From JAPLJM01 sp963708515 (lineage in GTDB: Bacteria; Desulfobacterota; Syntrophia; Syntrophales; Fen-1087), in the NCBI GenBank assembly GCA_963708515.1, contig CAVPSX010000022.1, forward strand, positions 124,001 to 188,000: a DNA stretch of 64,000 nt, written 5' to 3'. Every line of letters starts with the position of its first letter. Positions within the stretch are counted from its first letter, which is position 1. The position numbers and the translations under genes are program-made. This document shows positions 42,524 through 50,697 of the stretch, in pieces. The notes below the pieces were generated by a model that worked only from the letters and a program-made list of their open reading frames with translations, made no database searches and was not told where the DNA came from.

Positions 42524-43096
42524 TCAACTCGCGAGTCGAGAGGCAATCTTTCTGGAAAAGACAAGAGCAAGCAAGAGCGACGGAATAGCGATGATGTATA
42601 AAGTTAGATATATTGCCCGATAGAAATGATCGAGTGATTTCCGTACCTCTACAAGGGGACGAGCCAGCCGGACATAACCTGTAATCTCAGAGTTCTGTTT
42701 AATGGGAAGGGCGACATAGAGCATGCTTTCCCGCAACGTTACGCTGAATCGTGAAGCTTTCCCGCGCCCATCTGTTCTGGCCTCCTGAATCTCAGGACGG
42801 GTCAGGTGATTTTCCATCTGTTTTGCATCAACTTGGGAATCCGATATAGCGTTTCCGGCAGAGTCAATAATCGTTACACGTAAATTTAACTGTTTGGCAA
42901 TTTCCGGGACGTTAAGTTTAAGGTTATCCTTGGGCATAAGCGTAACGATTCTTGCAATGCCGAACATATCGTCCTCGATTTTTTTTGTCATTATATCTTC
43001 AATTTTCGGTGTCAGAAAAAAATCCATCACTGCGATCGTCAGCAGGACCAGGATGAGATAGGAAGCGAATATCTTTAAAAAATTCGTGACTTTCAT
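42524..43096 (-). pseudogene. Truncated PhoR-like sensor, N-terminal domain only
   Basis: 190 aa that match the first third of the PhoR at 35805-37562: KIFASYLILVLLTIAVMDFFL, LRVTIIDSAGNAISDSQ, MENHLTRPEIQEARTDGRG, LRESMLYVALPIKQNSEITGYVRLARPLVEV and a second helix IYLTLYIIAIPSLLLALVFSRKI. It stops just after the second helix, before any HAMP, PAS or kinase domain. It is a remnant of a duplicated phosphate locus or possibly a kinase-free sensor. arsC follows 94 bases later. Confidence 0.7.
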
Positions 43097-43600
43097 ATTA
43101 TGGCTCTCTAAAAAAGTGTAATATAAAGTGTTGTCATGATTTATCGATTAGCCTGACCTGTCCCCGATACTTGTACCACATGTTAAGTCAGGATTCACCA
43201 TTTTTCCATACCCTAATGCAGAACCGCCTCTGGTCAGTCCAGCCCGGTGGGGTTGTCTTTGAGTTGCAGAAGTGCTCTGATGCTTTCCTGCGCAGGGAGA
43301 ACATCATCCGCCGCGATGTTCTTGTGAAGAAATGCAACATTCGTCTTCTCGGATCTGCTCATGCTGTACATCCTTTACACGAGCAAAGGTTGATCCCCTC
43401 TGTCTTTAGGGAACATCCGGTTATCGACCGGTGTCGGTCGGTCATTGCCTTTTTTCTTCCTGTTGGAGCGATGAAACGGGATTGAATTGCATGGAGAAGA
43501 TTATAGAGATGATTTGTTTCAACTTGATGACGGGATTGTGAAGATTTTGTGAAAAGCGCAAGACAGGGCAACGGTTATTCAACTGATGTTCATAAAGCGC
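43097..43600. other. Intergenic stretch with a second Pho box
   Basis: No gene is firmly supported. A 45-codon minus-strand frame (43371-43234, MYSMSRSEKTNVAFLHKNIA... ending NPTGLD) follows the Pho-box promoter and is the best small candidate, but I do not recognise it and its ribosome-binding site is weak. Confidence 0.4.
43501..43545 (-). promoter_or_regulatory. Second Pho box with -10 element
   Basis: Motif 43545-43517 differs from the pstS Pho box at only a few of 29 positions (shared cores CTTCACAATC and GTCATCAA). An upstream extra TTCAC repeat is present. TATAAT (minus strand, 43506-43501) lies 10 bases after the motif, the same distance as at pstS. It reads toward the truncated sensor and arsC. 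Confidence 0.75.
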
Positions 43601-44353
43601 CTAAGCACGGATAACTTTATCCTGGAGGCCCTTCCAGGTCTTTTCCGAATACCAGATGTCGACAAATTCAAGGATGGAGGCTTTCTCGGTTTTCATCATC
43701 TGCTCCGCAACCGGTCTCCGCAGCAGCAGCTTAATACTGCGGAAGGCGGCGCTGTCCTGTGCGGAGAATTCACGGGCCTTTGCCATGGCTTCGTTTTCCA
43801 GGTCGGCTTCTGCCGCGATCCGATCGATCAGTCCCAGTTGCAGGGCTTCTTCCGCAGAATACATGGCCCCGCTCAGCAGCGCGGCCTCCGCCTGCCTCTG
43901 TCCCAGCAACAGTTTCATCATTTCCACACTACCCGCGAAGACGGACGAGCTGAAATTGATTTCATTAAGCGAGATCCTGGCTTTACCCGGGACCATGATG
44001 CGGTAATCGCAGGCAATGGCCAGCATGCATCCGCCGGCAATCGTATGGCCGTTCAGGGCGGCGACAAAAGGCTTGGGATAGAGGAAGATGTCCGTATAAA
44101 GGCCTGTGAATTTAGTCAGATAGCGGACAAAGGCCTCCTTCGTGTAACTCAGGAACTCCGGAATATCAAACCCGAAGGTGAAGAATTTGCCCTGGCCGGT
44201 CAAAATAACGGCCCTTACACCCGGATCATAGGAGAGCGCCCGGAAGCAATCCGTCAATTCATCCACGACCTTTTCATTGATGGCGTTGACTTTTCCCCTG
44301 TTCAACGCGACCCTGGCGATGCCTTCATTCATTTGCACACTTACAAAGTCCAT
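43601..44353 (-). CDS. Enoyl-CoA hydratase/isomerase family protein
   Basis: A 250-aa crotonase-fold protein; ATG 44353 follows AGGAGGAAATC. Crotonase pattern: VALNRGKVNAINEKVVDEL, AVILTGQGKFFTFGFDIPEF, KPFVAALNGHTIAGGCMLAIACDYRIM, ARISLNEINFSS. The usual first catalytic Glu position (in NEI) is acidic; the second is not clear, so it could be a hydratase, an isomerase or a different crotonase. It probably works on acyl-CoAs. arsM ends 13 bases upstream of the start. Confidence 0.88.
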   Translation of the reverse strand: MDFVSVQMNEGIARVALNRGKVNAINEKVVDELTDCFRALSYDPGVRAVILTGQGKFFTFGFDIPEFLSYTKEAFVRYLTKFTGLYTDIFLYPKPFVAALNGHTIAGGCMLAIACDYRIMVPGKARISLNEINFSSSVFAGSVEMMKLLLGQRQAEAALLSGAMYSAEEALQLGLIDRIAAEADLENEAMAKAREFSAQDSAAFRSIKLLLRRPVAEQMMKTEKASILEFVDIWYSEKTWKGLQDKVIRA

Positions 44354-44366
44354 GATTTCCTCCTTT

Positions 44367-45203
44367 CTATTTCGTCTTGACGGCGTGAACCTTGATGCTG
44401 GCAATCGCCTTCTCAAGCTTCCGGGCTATTTCCATCAAGGCGTCCGAGCATCCGATGATCTCTTTGGCATTGGCATAACCGATAAAATCCTCGAGAGGGA
44501 AAAGCGTCTCGTCAATTATCCTGACCTCCTGAAATCCGGCCTCGCCAATGGCGGCCAGGTAATCGTCTTTCATGACGGCGCCCGCGATACACCCGACATA
44601 GGCGTCGATTGATTCTTTCAGGACTGCGGGAAGCTCCTTGAGCAGTACGATGTCCGACACCATGAGGCGGCCGCCCGGTTTGAGGACGCGAAAGGCCTCC
44701 TGAAAAACCCTGCGTTTGTCAGGGGAGAGATTGATCACGCAATTGGAAATTATGATGTCGGCAGCGTTATCGGCCACGGGCAGATTCTCGATTTCCCCCA
44801 GACGGAACTCTACATTGCCGTAGCCCCCCTTCTTGGCGTTTTCCCTTGCCTTGTCGAGCATTTCGTGTGTCATATCGACGCCGATAACCCGCCCGCTCTT
44901 TCCGACTTCCTTCGCCGCCAGAAAACAATCAAATCCTGCGCCTGCCCCCAGATCAACGACGGTTTCCCCTTCCCGCAGAGAGGCCAGCGCGACAGGATTT
45001 CCGCATCCCAGGCCGAGATTGGCCCCTTCGGGGACCGCCTCAAGATCTTCCGCGCGATAGCCTATGTCCCGGCTGATTGTTTCCACAATCTGGCTGCTGC
45101 CGCAGCAAGACGCCGACGGCAGGCAGCAATTCCCTGATTTTGTTACGATCTCGGCATAACGATCCCTGACTGCTTTTTTGATTTCTTCCTGATTGCGATT
45201 CAT
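44367..45203 (-). CDS. arsM: Arsenite methyltransferase
   Basis: SAM-dependent methylation of arsenite. ATG 45203 gives 278 aa. SAM motif VVDLGAGAGFDCFLAA; the conserved cysteines of ArsM appear as GNCCLPSASCCG near the N terminus, SNCVINLSPDKRRVFQEAFRVLKPGGRL, and AYVGCIAGAV. The N-terminal NLGLGCGNPVALASL is a family hallmark. It lies directly after the HgcC-like regulator and was probably acquired with it. Confidence 0.92.
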   Translation of the reverse strand: MNRNQEEIKKAVRDRYAEIVTKSGNCCLPSASCCGSSQIVETISRDIGYRAEDLEAVPEGANLGLGCGNPVALASLREGETVVDLGAGAGFDCFLAAKEVGKSGRVIGVDMTHEMLDKARENAKKGGYGNVEFRLGEIENLPVADNAADIIISNCVINLSPDKRRVFQEAFRVLKPGGRLMVSDIVLLKELPAVLKESIDAYVGCIAGAVMKDDYLAAIGEAGFQEVRIIDETLFPLEDFIGYANAKEIIGCSDALMEIARKLEKAIASIKVHAVKTK

Positions 45204-45228
45204 TTGTCTTTCTCTCAATGAATTTTCG

Positions 45229-45504
45229 TTAACGGGAAACCACGCCCATCATAACGGGGCCAAGGAATTCCTTGACCCGTTCGGCAAGATAATCGGCCTT
45301 GACCAGGGATAGACAACAGATTTCTCCGTCTTTTTCCCAGCTTACAAGGGCCAGCTTGTCACCAGCGCGGATGTTCGCCTTATCCCGCAGTTCCTTGGGC
45401 AGCACCATCTGCCCTCGCTCGTCGACGCTGATGAGCGATTCGACACGGCAGGCGCTTCCCGCTCCGATTGCAGTTTCACAGCAAGATGTTTTCTTGTCGG
45501 CCAT
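45229..45504 (-). CDS. AbrB/SpoVT-type protein, HgcC-like (HgcAB-associated)
   Basis: A 91-aa protein. ATG 45504 follows GGAGGCAACAAATT. A cysteine-rich N terminus (KTSCCETAIGAGSACRVESL) is followed by an AbrB swapped-hairpin DNA-binding domain (LISVDERGQMVLPKELRDKANIRAGDKLALVS). Proteins of this type are annotated as HgcAB-associated in other anaerobes, often next to arsM-like genes; hgcA and hgcB themselves are not in the window. The cysteines may bind metal. It is the first gene of the arsM transcript. Confidence 0.72.
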   Translation of the reverse strand: MADKKTSCCETAIGAGSACRVESLISVDERGQMVLPKELRDKANIRAGDKLALVSWEKDGEICCLSLVKADYLAERVKEFLGPVMMGVVSR

Positions 45505-45531
45505 GATAATTTGTTGCCTCCTATAATTATT

Positions 45532-45599
45532 CTGATAAGTATGTATATTCAGCCTTATCAGCATAAACTGATTATAAGCAGCATAAAGTGGCTTGTCAA
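45532..45599 (-). promoter_or_regulatory. Full-consensus promoter with downstream inverted-repeat operator
   Basis: On the minus strand TTGACA (45599-45594), 17 bases, TATAAT (45576-45571): both boxes match consensus. Just past the predicted start, CTGATAAG (45561-45554) and CTTATCAG (45539-45532) form a perfect inverted repeat with a 14-base spacer. TTTATGCTG also occurs twice. Tight repression is expected. Confidence 0.8.
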
Positions 45600-45794
45600 G
45601 GAGAAAATGCATCAGAAATATTTGTATAACCGCTGAAAAATGGTTCGCAAGCGGCAAAGCCATTTTTCAAAGGTCTCAATCAATAGTTGTCCGGCATGAC
45701 AGCAGTATGCTAAGAACAGCACAATTCATTTCGCCGGCCGGAGGCGGAGTGGCTGATTTAGTGAAATCCCCTAGTTTGCAGGTGTCAACTTGAC

Positions 45795-46790
45795 ATGGCA
45801 GTTTATCAAAAAATGAAGCCCGGCCTGTGGCTCATGTTTTTTTTCATGGCCGGGCTTTTCCTGCCCCCGGCGGCCGGGAGCGCCGGCCTGAAAAAGGCGA
45901 CCCTTCTGCCCCAATGGTTTCCGCAGGCCCAATTCGCCGGCTATTACGTCGCCTTCGAAAAGGGCCTCTATAAAAAGCACGGCATCGACCTCAATATCCT
46001 GCGCGGCGGTCCGGAACGCTCCTTCGGGAAGATGCTTGCCGACCGTCAGGCCGATTTCGCCACGCATTTCCTGTCCACAGGGATTGAAAAGCGCTCGCAG
46101 GGCCTCAGGATCGTCAGTATCGGCCAGATCGTACAGCGGTCCGGCTTGATGCTCGTCGCCAAAAGGTCCAGCGGCATCCATGCGCCCGCTGATCTGAACG
46201 ACAAGAAGATCAGCCTCTGGAAGGACTTCGAACTACAGCCCCGGGCATTTTTCCGCAAATACAATCTTCGCGTGGAGGTGATCCCGCAGGCCTACACGCT
46301 GAATCTCTTCCTGAGAGACGGCGTGGATGCCGCCTCGGCCATGTGGTACAACGAATATCACAGCATCCTGAGCGCCGGCATTAATGAGGACGAACTGACG
46401 ACTTTCTTTTTTGAACGTCACGGCCTCAACTTCCCCGAGGACGCCGTCTTTTGTCTCGAGGAAACCTGGCGTAAAGATCCCGCCCTCTGCTGTGCCTTCA
46501 TGAAAGCAACCATCGAGGGATGGCAATACGCCTTTGCTCATCCGGAAGAGGCCATGGACATCGTCATGAAATACGTCAACGAAGCCAGGATCAACACGAG
46601 CCGGGCCCATCAGAAATGGATGTTCGAGCGCATGCGGGACATCATCCTGCCCCAGGGCGATAACCGCTCCCTCGGCCGGCTCAGCGAGGCGGATTATCAA
46701 ACGGTCAGCCGGGAACTGCAGCGGGCAGGCATCATCAAAACCATCCCGCCCTATGGAGCGTTTCATGTCGATTGCCAAGGCCAATACTAA
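45795..46790 (+). CDS. NMT1/SsuA-like substrate-binding protein
   Basis: A 331-aa exported solute-binding protein. Signal peptide (PGLWLMFFFMAGLFLPPAAG|SAG), then the NMT1/THI5-like start LLPQWFPQAQFAGYYVAFEKGLYKKHGIDL and further family pattern DFATHFLSTGIEKR, LMLVAKRSSGIHAPADLNDKKIS. No permease or ATPase gene is near. Its end overlaps the sensor phosphatase by 26 bases, so it is probably a ligand-presenting partner of that protein rather than a transporter part. Confidence 0.85.
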   Translation: MAVYQKMKPGLWLMFFFMAGLFLPPAAGSAGLKKATLLPQWFPQAQFAGYYVAFEKGLYKKHGIDLNILRGGPERSFGKMLADRQADFATHFLSTGIEKRSQGLRIVSIGQIVQRSGLMLVAKRSSGIHAPADLNDKKISLWKDFELQPRAFFRKYNLRVEVIPQAYTLNLFLRDGVDAASAMWYNEYHSILSAGINEDELTTFFFERHGLNFPEDAVFCLEETWRKDPALCCAFMKATIEGWQYAFAHPEEAMDIVMKYVNEARINTSRAHQKWMFERMRDIILPQGDNRSLGRLSEADYQTVSRELQRAGIIKTIPPYGAFHVDCQGQY

Positions 46791-48714
46791 GCGTCAGCGA
46801 CTGTCCGTCAAACTGTCCATCATGATCCTGGCCAGTACGACGCTCATTTTTCTGGCGGCCTTCGGCTACAATTACTACGCCTCAAGGCAGCTCGTTCTGA
46901 AGAGCGTCCGTGAAAATGCCCGCAACCTGACCCAGTCGGCGGTCAGTAAAATCGAAATCACGCTCAACAGCGTGGAGAAGCCGCCCCAGTATCTTGCATC
47001 CCTGCTGGAGATGTTCCCATACAGTCGGCAGGACCTGCTCAAGCAAATCAAGGAAATGGTTGTACAAAATGAGGATATTTTCGGTTCGACGGTTGCCTTT
47101 GAGCCCTATGCCTATGACCGGTCGCGGCGCTATTTCGCCCCTTATTTCAACGAGGACAGCGGTCAGGTAAAATTGTCCTATCTGGGAAGCAAGGATTACC
47201 AATACTTTCTGTGGGACTGGTACATGATACCCAAAGAACTCGGCAAGCCTATCTGGAGCGAGCCCTATTATGACGAGGGCGGCGGCAACATCGTCATGTC
47301 CACCTATTCCGTGCCTTTTTACCGGGACGTCGGCGGACGGCGGGTATTCACGGGAATTGTGACGGCCGACATGTCGCTGGAAGGGCTTGTGGACATCATT
47401 TCCCGGATATCCATCTATCAGTCGGGCTATGCCTTTCTGATTTCCAGCAACGGTGTTTTCGTAGCCCATCCGGACAGGAAGCTCATCATGCGCGAAAGCA
47501 TCTTCAGTCTTGCGGAGACGGCCGGCGACGCGGAACTCAGGATGATCGGAAGGAGCATGATCCGGGGCGAATCGGGGTTCGTGATGCTGGGACAGTATTT
47601 CACGGGGAAAAAATCATGGATGTATTACGCACCGTTGTCTTCGGTAGGATGGTCGATCGGCGTCATCGTGCCGGAGGAGGAACTCTTCGGCGATATTCAA
47701 AAATTGAGCCGCACGGTGCTGATCATCGGTTTCGCGGGCTTTGTCTTTCTTTTTGTCGTGGTGGTTTTCATTTCCAGCACCATTACGCGTCCGCTGCGTG
47801 AACTCGCTGTGCGCGCGACAGAGATCGCCCGGGGCAGTCTGGATATGGCATTGCCGCCGACGCATGCGCGCGATGAGGTCGGCGTCCTGACGCATTCCTT
47901 CGAGGACATGCGCCTGGCCCTCAAGGAATACATCACCAACCTCAGGGAAACGACGGCGGCCAAGGAGCGCATTGAAAGCGAACTCAAAATCGCGCGCAGC
48001 ATTCAGATGAACTTTCTGCCCAAGCATTTCCCGCCGTTTCCCGAAAAGCAGGAGTTTGATATTTTTGCCGTCCTGGAATCGGCCCGGGAAGTGGGCGGCG
48101 ACCTTTACGATTTCTTCCTGCTGGATGAAGACCACCTTTTCTTTTCCATCGGCGATGTTTCGGGCAAGGGGGTACCCGCGGCCCTGTTCATGGCGGCCTC
48201 CAAGATGCTCATGAAGGGAACGGCGCATCTCAAGCTGGCGCCGGCCGAGATCCTGGAGCGCGTGAACCGCGAGCTTTGCTGGGAGAACGAATCCGCCATG
48301 TTCGTCACCGTGTTTTGCGGCATTTTCTGCCTTAAAACCGGCGAGTTGCTCTACTCCAACGCCGGGCACAATCCACCGGTCCTCTTGCATGCATCGGGAC
48401 AGGCGGAATGGCTGATCCTGCCCGAGGGATTCATGCTGGGCCCCTTTGAAGAGAGTCGCTATGAAACCTGCAGCATTGTGTTGACGCCGGGCGATACGCT
48501 GATTCTCTATACCGACGGCGTCACGGAAGCCATGAATGCTGAAAAAAAAATCTATTCGGACGGGAAACTTCTCGAAACGGTCATGCACAGCGGAAATCCC
48601 TCCGTGGAAGGACTCGTCCGCGAGATCGTGCAATCCGTCCACGATTATGCAGGCGGGGAGCCGCAGTCCGACGACATTACACTTCTGGCTTTGAAATATA
48701 GGGGGATGCCCTGA
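46765..48714 (+). CDS. dCache-HAMP-SpoIIE (PP2C-type) sensor phosphatase
   Basis: A membrane serine/threonine phosphatase of 649 aa. ATG 46765 follows GGAG. Helix 1 (SIMILASTTLIFLAAFGYNYY), a long periplasmic dCache-like sensor (residues ~40-310, with DRSRRYFAPYFNED and VMSTYSVPFYRDVGGRRVFTGIVTADMSL), helix 2 (VLIIGFAGFVFLFVVVVFI), HAMP, then a SpoIIE domain (ALESAREVGGDLYDFFLLDE, FSIGDVSGKGVPAALFMA, YSNAGHNPP, DTLILYTDGVTEAMN and QSDDITLLALKY) with intact metal aspartates. It likely regulates an anti-sigma/anti-anti-sigma partner not seen here. Confidence 0.9.
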   Translation: MSIAKANTKRQRLSVKLSIMILASTTLIFLAAFGYNYYASRQLVLKSVRENARNLTQSAVSKIEITLNSVEKPPQYLASLLEMFPYSRQDLLKQIKEMVVQNEDIFGSTVAFEPYAYDRSRRYFAPYFNEDSGQVKLSYLGSKDYQYFLWDWYMIPKELGKPIWSEPYYDEGGGNIVMSTYSVPFYRDVGGRRVFTGIVTADMSLEGLVDIISRISIYQSGYAFLISSNGVFVAHPDRKLIMRESIFSLAETAGDAELRMIGRSMIRGESGFVMLGQYFTGKKSWMYYAPLSSVGWSIGVIVPEEELFGDIQKLSRTVLIIGFAGFVFLFVVVVFISSTITRPLRELAVRATEIARGSLDMALPPTHARDEVGVLTHSFEDMRLALKEYITNLRETTAAKERIESELKIARSIQMNFLPKHFPPFPEKQEFDIFAVLESAREVGGDLYDFFLLDEDHLFFSIGDVSGKGVPAALFMAASKMLMKGTAHLKLAPAEILERVNRELCWENESAMFVTVFCGIFCLKTGELLYSNAGHNPPVLLHASGQAEWLILPEGFMLGPFEESRYETCSIVLTPGDTLILYTDGVTEAMNAEKKIYSDGKLLETVMHSGNPSVEGLVREIVQSVHDYAGGEPQSDDITLLALKYRGMP

Positions 48715-48813
48715 AGCAGGCATAAAGAACGGCTTTGCCCGCCGCGCATTGATTAGAGCGCAGAGGAACCATTGATATGGACTGCTTTTGACTATAAAGG
48801 GGGACAAATCTTT

Positions 48814-49095
48814 ATGGCACTGACGAAAATCGAAATCGTTAACATGCTCTATGAACACTTTGGAATTCCAAAGATAGAATGCGCCAGGATTGTTGAGAAC
48901 TTCTTTGACATCATCAAATCCGAACTTGAAAAGGGCAATCCCGTGATGGTCTCTGGCTTTGGCAGATGGACGGTCAATTCCAAGAAAGCACGAAAAGGCA
49001 GGAACCCTCAGACCGGCAAGGACCTGACCATTAAAGCGCGAAAGGTCGTTACATTCAGACCGTCTCCCGTTTTGAGGGATGAGTTGAATCCTTAA
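48814..49095 (+). CDS. ihfA: Integration host factor / HU-family DNA-binding protein
   Basis: A 93-aa DNA-bending protein starting at ATG 48814, about 11 bases after AAAGGGGG. Features: ALTKIEIVNMLYEHFGIPKIE, VSGFGRWTVNSKKARKGRNPQTGKDLTIKARKVVTFRPSPVL. The RNPQTG beta-arm and FxxG motif point to IHF-alpha more than HU. IHF often assists site-specific recombination. It stands alone. Confidence 0.9.
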   Translation: MALTKIEIVNMLYEHFGIPKIECARIVENFFDIIKSELEKGNPVMVSGFGRWTVNSKKARKGRNPQTGKDLTIKARKVVTFRPSPVLRDELNP

Positions 49096-49144
49096 TGATT
49101 CTTTTTTATTAGAGAGAAGGAACGTTCCTTCGATAATTTCTAAC

Positions 49145-49619
49145 ATGATCACAAGAATCGTCTCCGGCGGCCAGACAGGCGCTGACCGGGCAGCCCTCGA
49201 CTTCGCCATCAGGCACAATATCCCGTATGGCGGCTGGGTCCCAAAAGGAAGAAAGACAGAGGACGGAACCCTCCCCGAGAAATATCAGCTCCAGGAAATG
49301 CGCACGGGCGAATACTCAAAAAGGACAGAGCAGAACGTCCTGGATTCCGATGGCACGCTGATTGTCTCTCATGGAATGCTTACCGGCGGATCTGCCCTGA
49401 CGGAATTTCTGGCCGAAGAAACATCAAAAACCATGCATCCATGTCGACCTGAATCTGTTATCCATGCAGGAAGCCGCACAGATCATCAATAAATGGATTC
49501 AGAGTCATAAGCTGAAGGTCTTAAACGTCGCCGGCCCCGGAGCCAGTAAAGATCCAAAGATATATCAGGCGACAAGGAATCTGTTGGAAAAAGCTTTATC
49601 GAGCGGAGAAACATCATGA
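49145..49619 (+). CDS. Putative molybdenum carrier / SLOG-like protein (one frame break)
   Basis: Begins ITRIVSGGQTGADRAALDFAIRHNIPYGGWVPKGRKTEDG, the MoCo_carrier family start. The frame breaks at a five-A run (49426-49430); dropping one A continues KPCIHVDLNLLSMQEAAQII, then LNVAGPGASKDPKIYQATRNLLEKAL to the stop at 49619. The corrected length of about 157 aa is normal for the family. The stop overlaps the htpX start (ATGA), which supports one functional operon. Function unknown; the family may bind a nucleotide-like ligand. Confidence 0.8.
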
Positions 49620-50440
49620 ACACAATGAAGGTCGTAATTTTGCTGAGCATGCTCTCCGGTCTTCTGATTCTCATCGGCTATTTTTTGGGAAGAGGAAAAG
49701 GTATAATCATTGCGCTGATCATTTCGGTAATCATGAACTTCGGTAATTACTGGTTCTCTGACAGCATTGTCTTGCGCATGTATAATGCCAAGCCGGTCAC
49801 AAGAGTAGAGGCGCCTGCTCTTTATAATGCAGTTGAATCCCTTTCAGTGAAGGCAAGGATCCCTGTTCCAAAGGTCTATGTCATACTCAATGATACGCCC
49901 AACGCATTTGCAACAGGACGGAATGAAGATCATGCGGCAGTTGCCGTGACATCCGGCATCCTGAAGATATTGAACCAGGATGAACTGGAAGGTGTGATCG
50001 CTCATGAGTTGTCTCATATCAAACACAAAGATATTCTGATCAGCACCATGGCGGCCACTGCTGCAAGCGCCATTATTTTGTTGTCCAGATGGGCTGTATT
50101 TTTCGGCAGTGATGAAGGAAGTTCGATCAGTACGATTGCTGTGGCGATTATTGCTCCCATTGCAGCCACGGTTATTCAAATGGCAATATCCAGGTCACGG
50201 GAATATGAGGCAGACGCAGGCAGCGCAAGAGTATCGGGGAAACCCTTGGCATTGGCAGGCGCGCTTGCAAAATTATCCACTGCGGCAAGACAGAAACCCA
50301 TGGATGCCAATCCATCGACTGCCCATATGTTCATCGTCAATCCTCTCTCTGGGGGAACGGTCATGAACCTTTTCAGCACCCATCCACCCATAGAAAAGAG
50401 GATTGAGAGATTGCAAAAGATGAAAAACAGCACATCATGA
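49616..50440 (+). CDS. htpX: Membrane zinc metalloprotease HtpX (M48)
   Basis: Quality-control protease of the inner membrane. The 274-aa protein has helices (VVILLSMLSGLLILIGYFLG and two further), zinc motif VIAHELSHIKHKD, and the third ligand Glu in SREYEADAGSARVSG. The C-terminal STHPPIEKRIERLQKM is a family hallmark. It starts within the stop of the upstream gene. Confidence 0.93.
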   Translation: MNTMKVVILLSMLSGLLILIGYFLGRGKGIIIALIISVIMNFGNYWFSDSIVLRMYNAKPVTRVEAPALYNAVESLSVKARIPVPKVYVILNDTPNAFATGRNEDHAAVAVTSGILKILNQDELEGVIAHELSHIKHKDILISTMAATAASAIILLSRWAVFFGSDEGSSISTIAVAIIAPIAATVIQMAISRSREYEADAGSARVSGKPLALAGALAKLSTAARQKPMDANPSTAHMFIVNPLSGGTVMNLFSTHPPIEKRIERLQKMKNSTS

Positions 50441-50697
50441 AGACTAGGATGTTTCCCGGGATTGTTATCGTAGTAATTTCCTTACCGAGCCTGTTGGAAT
50501 CCTGAATCCAAAACAGCTAAGCAACAAAGGAGCTTACGCACGGTTCCGTCACTTGCCAAAGAAGCGCTTCCGAACATCGGCAACTAAATCGGCAAATATC
50601 ATTGTATTAAAGTCAATCATAGTATAATATGTCACGTAATCATGGATTATTTGCGGACCATAGACTGGAAAAAACATCGGCATTAGGAGGCAACAAC

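Noticed and set aside
43234..43371. 45-codon minus-strand frame (MYSMSRSEKTNVAF...)
   Set aside because: It follows a Pho-box promoter but has no recognisable similarity and only a weak ribosome-binding site; left as a possibility within the gap entry.
47614..49218. 534-codon minus-strand open frame over the sensor phosphatase
   Set aside because: It overlaps a clear SpoIIE phosphatase and ihfA, and has no recognisable domain or ribosome-binding site.
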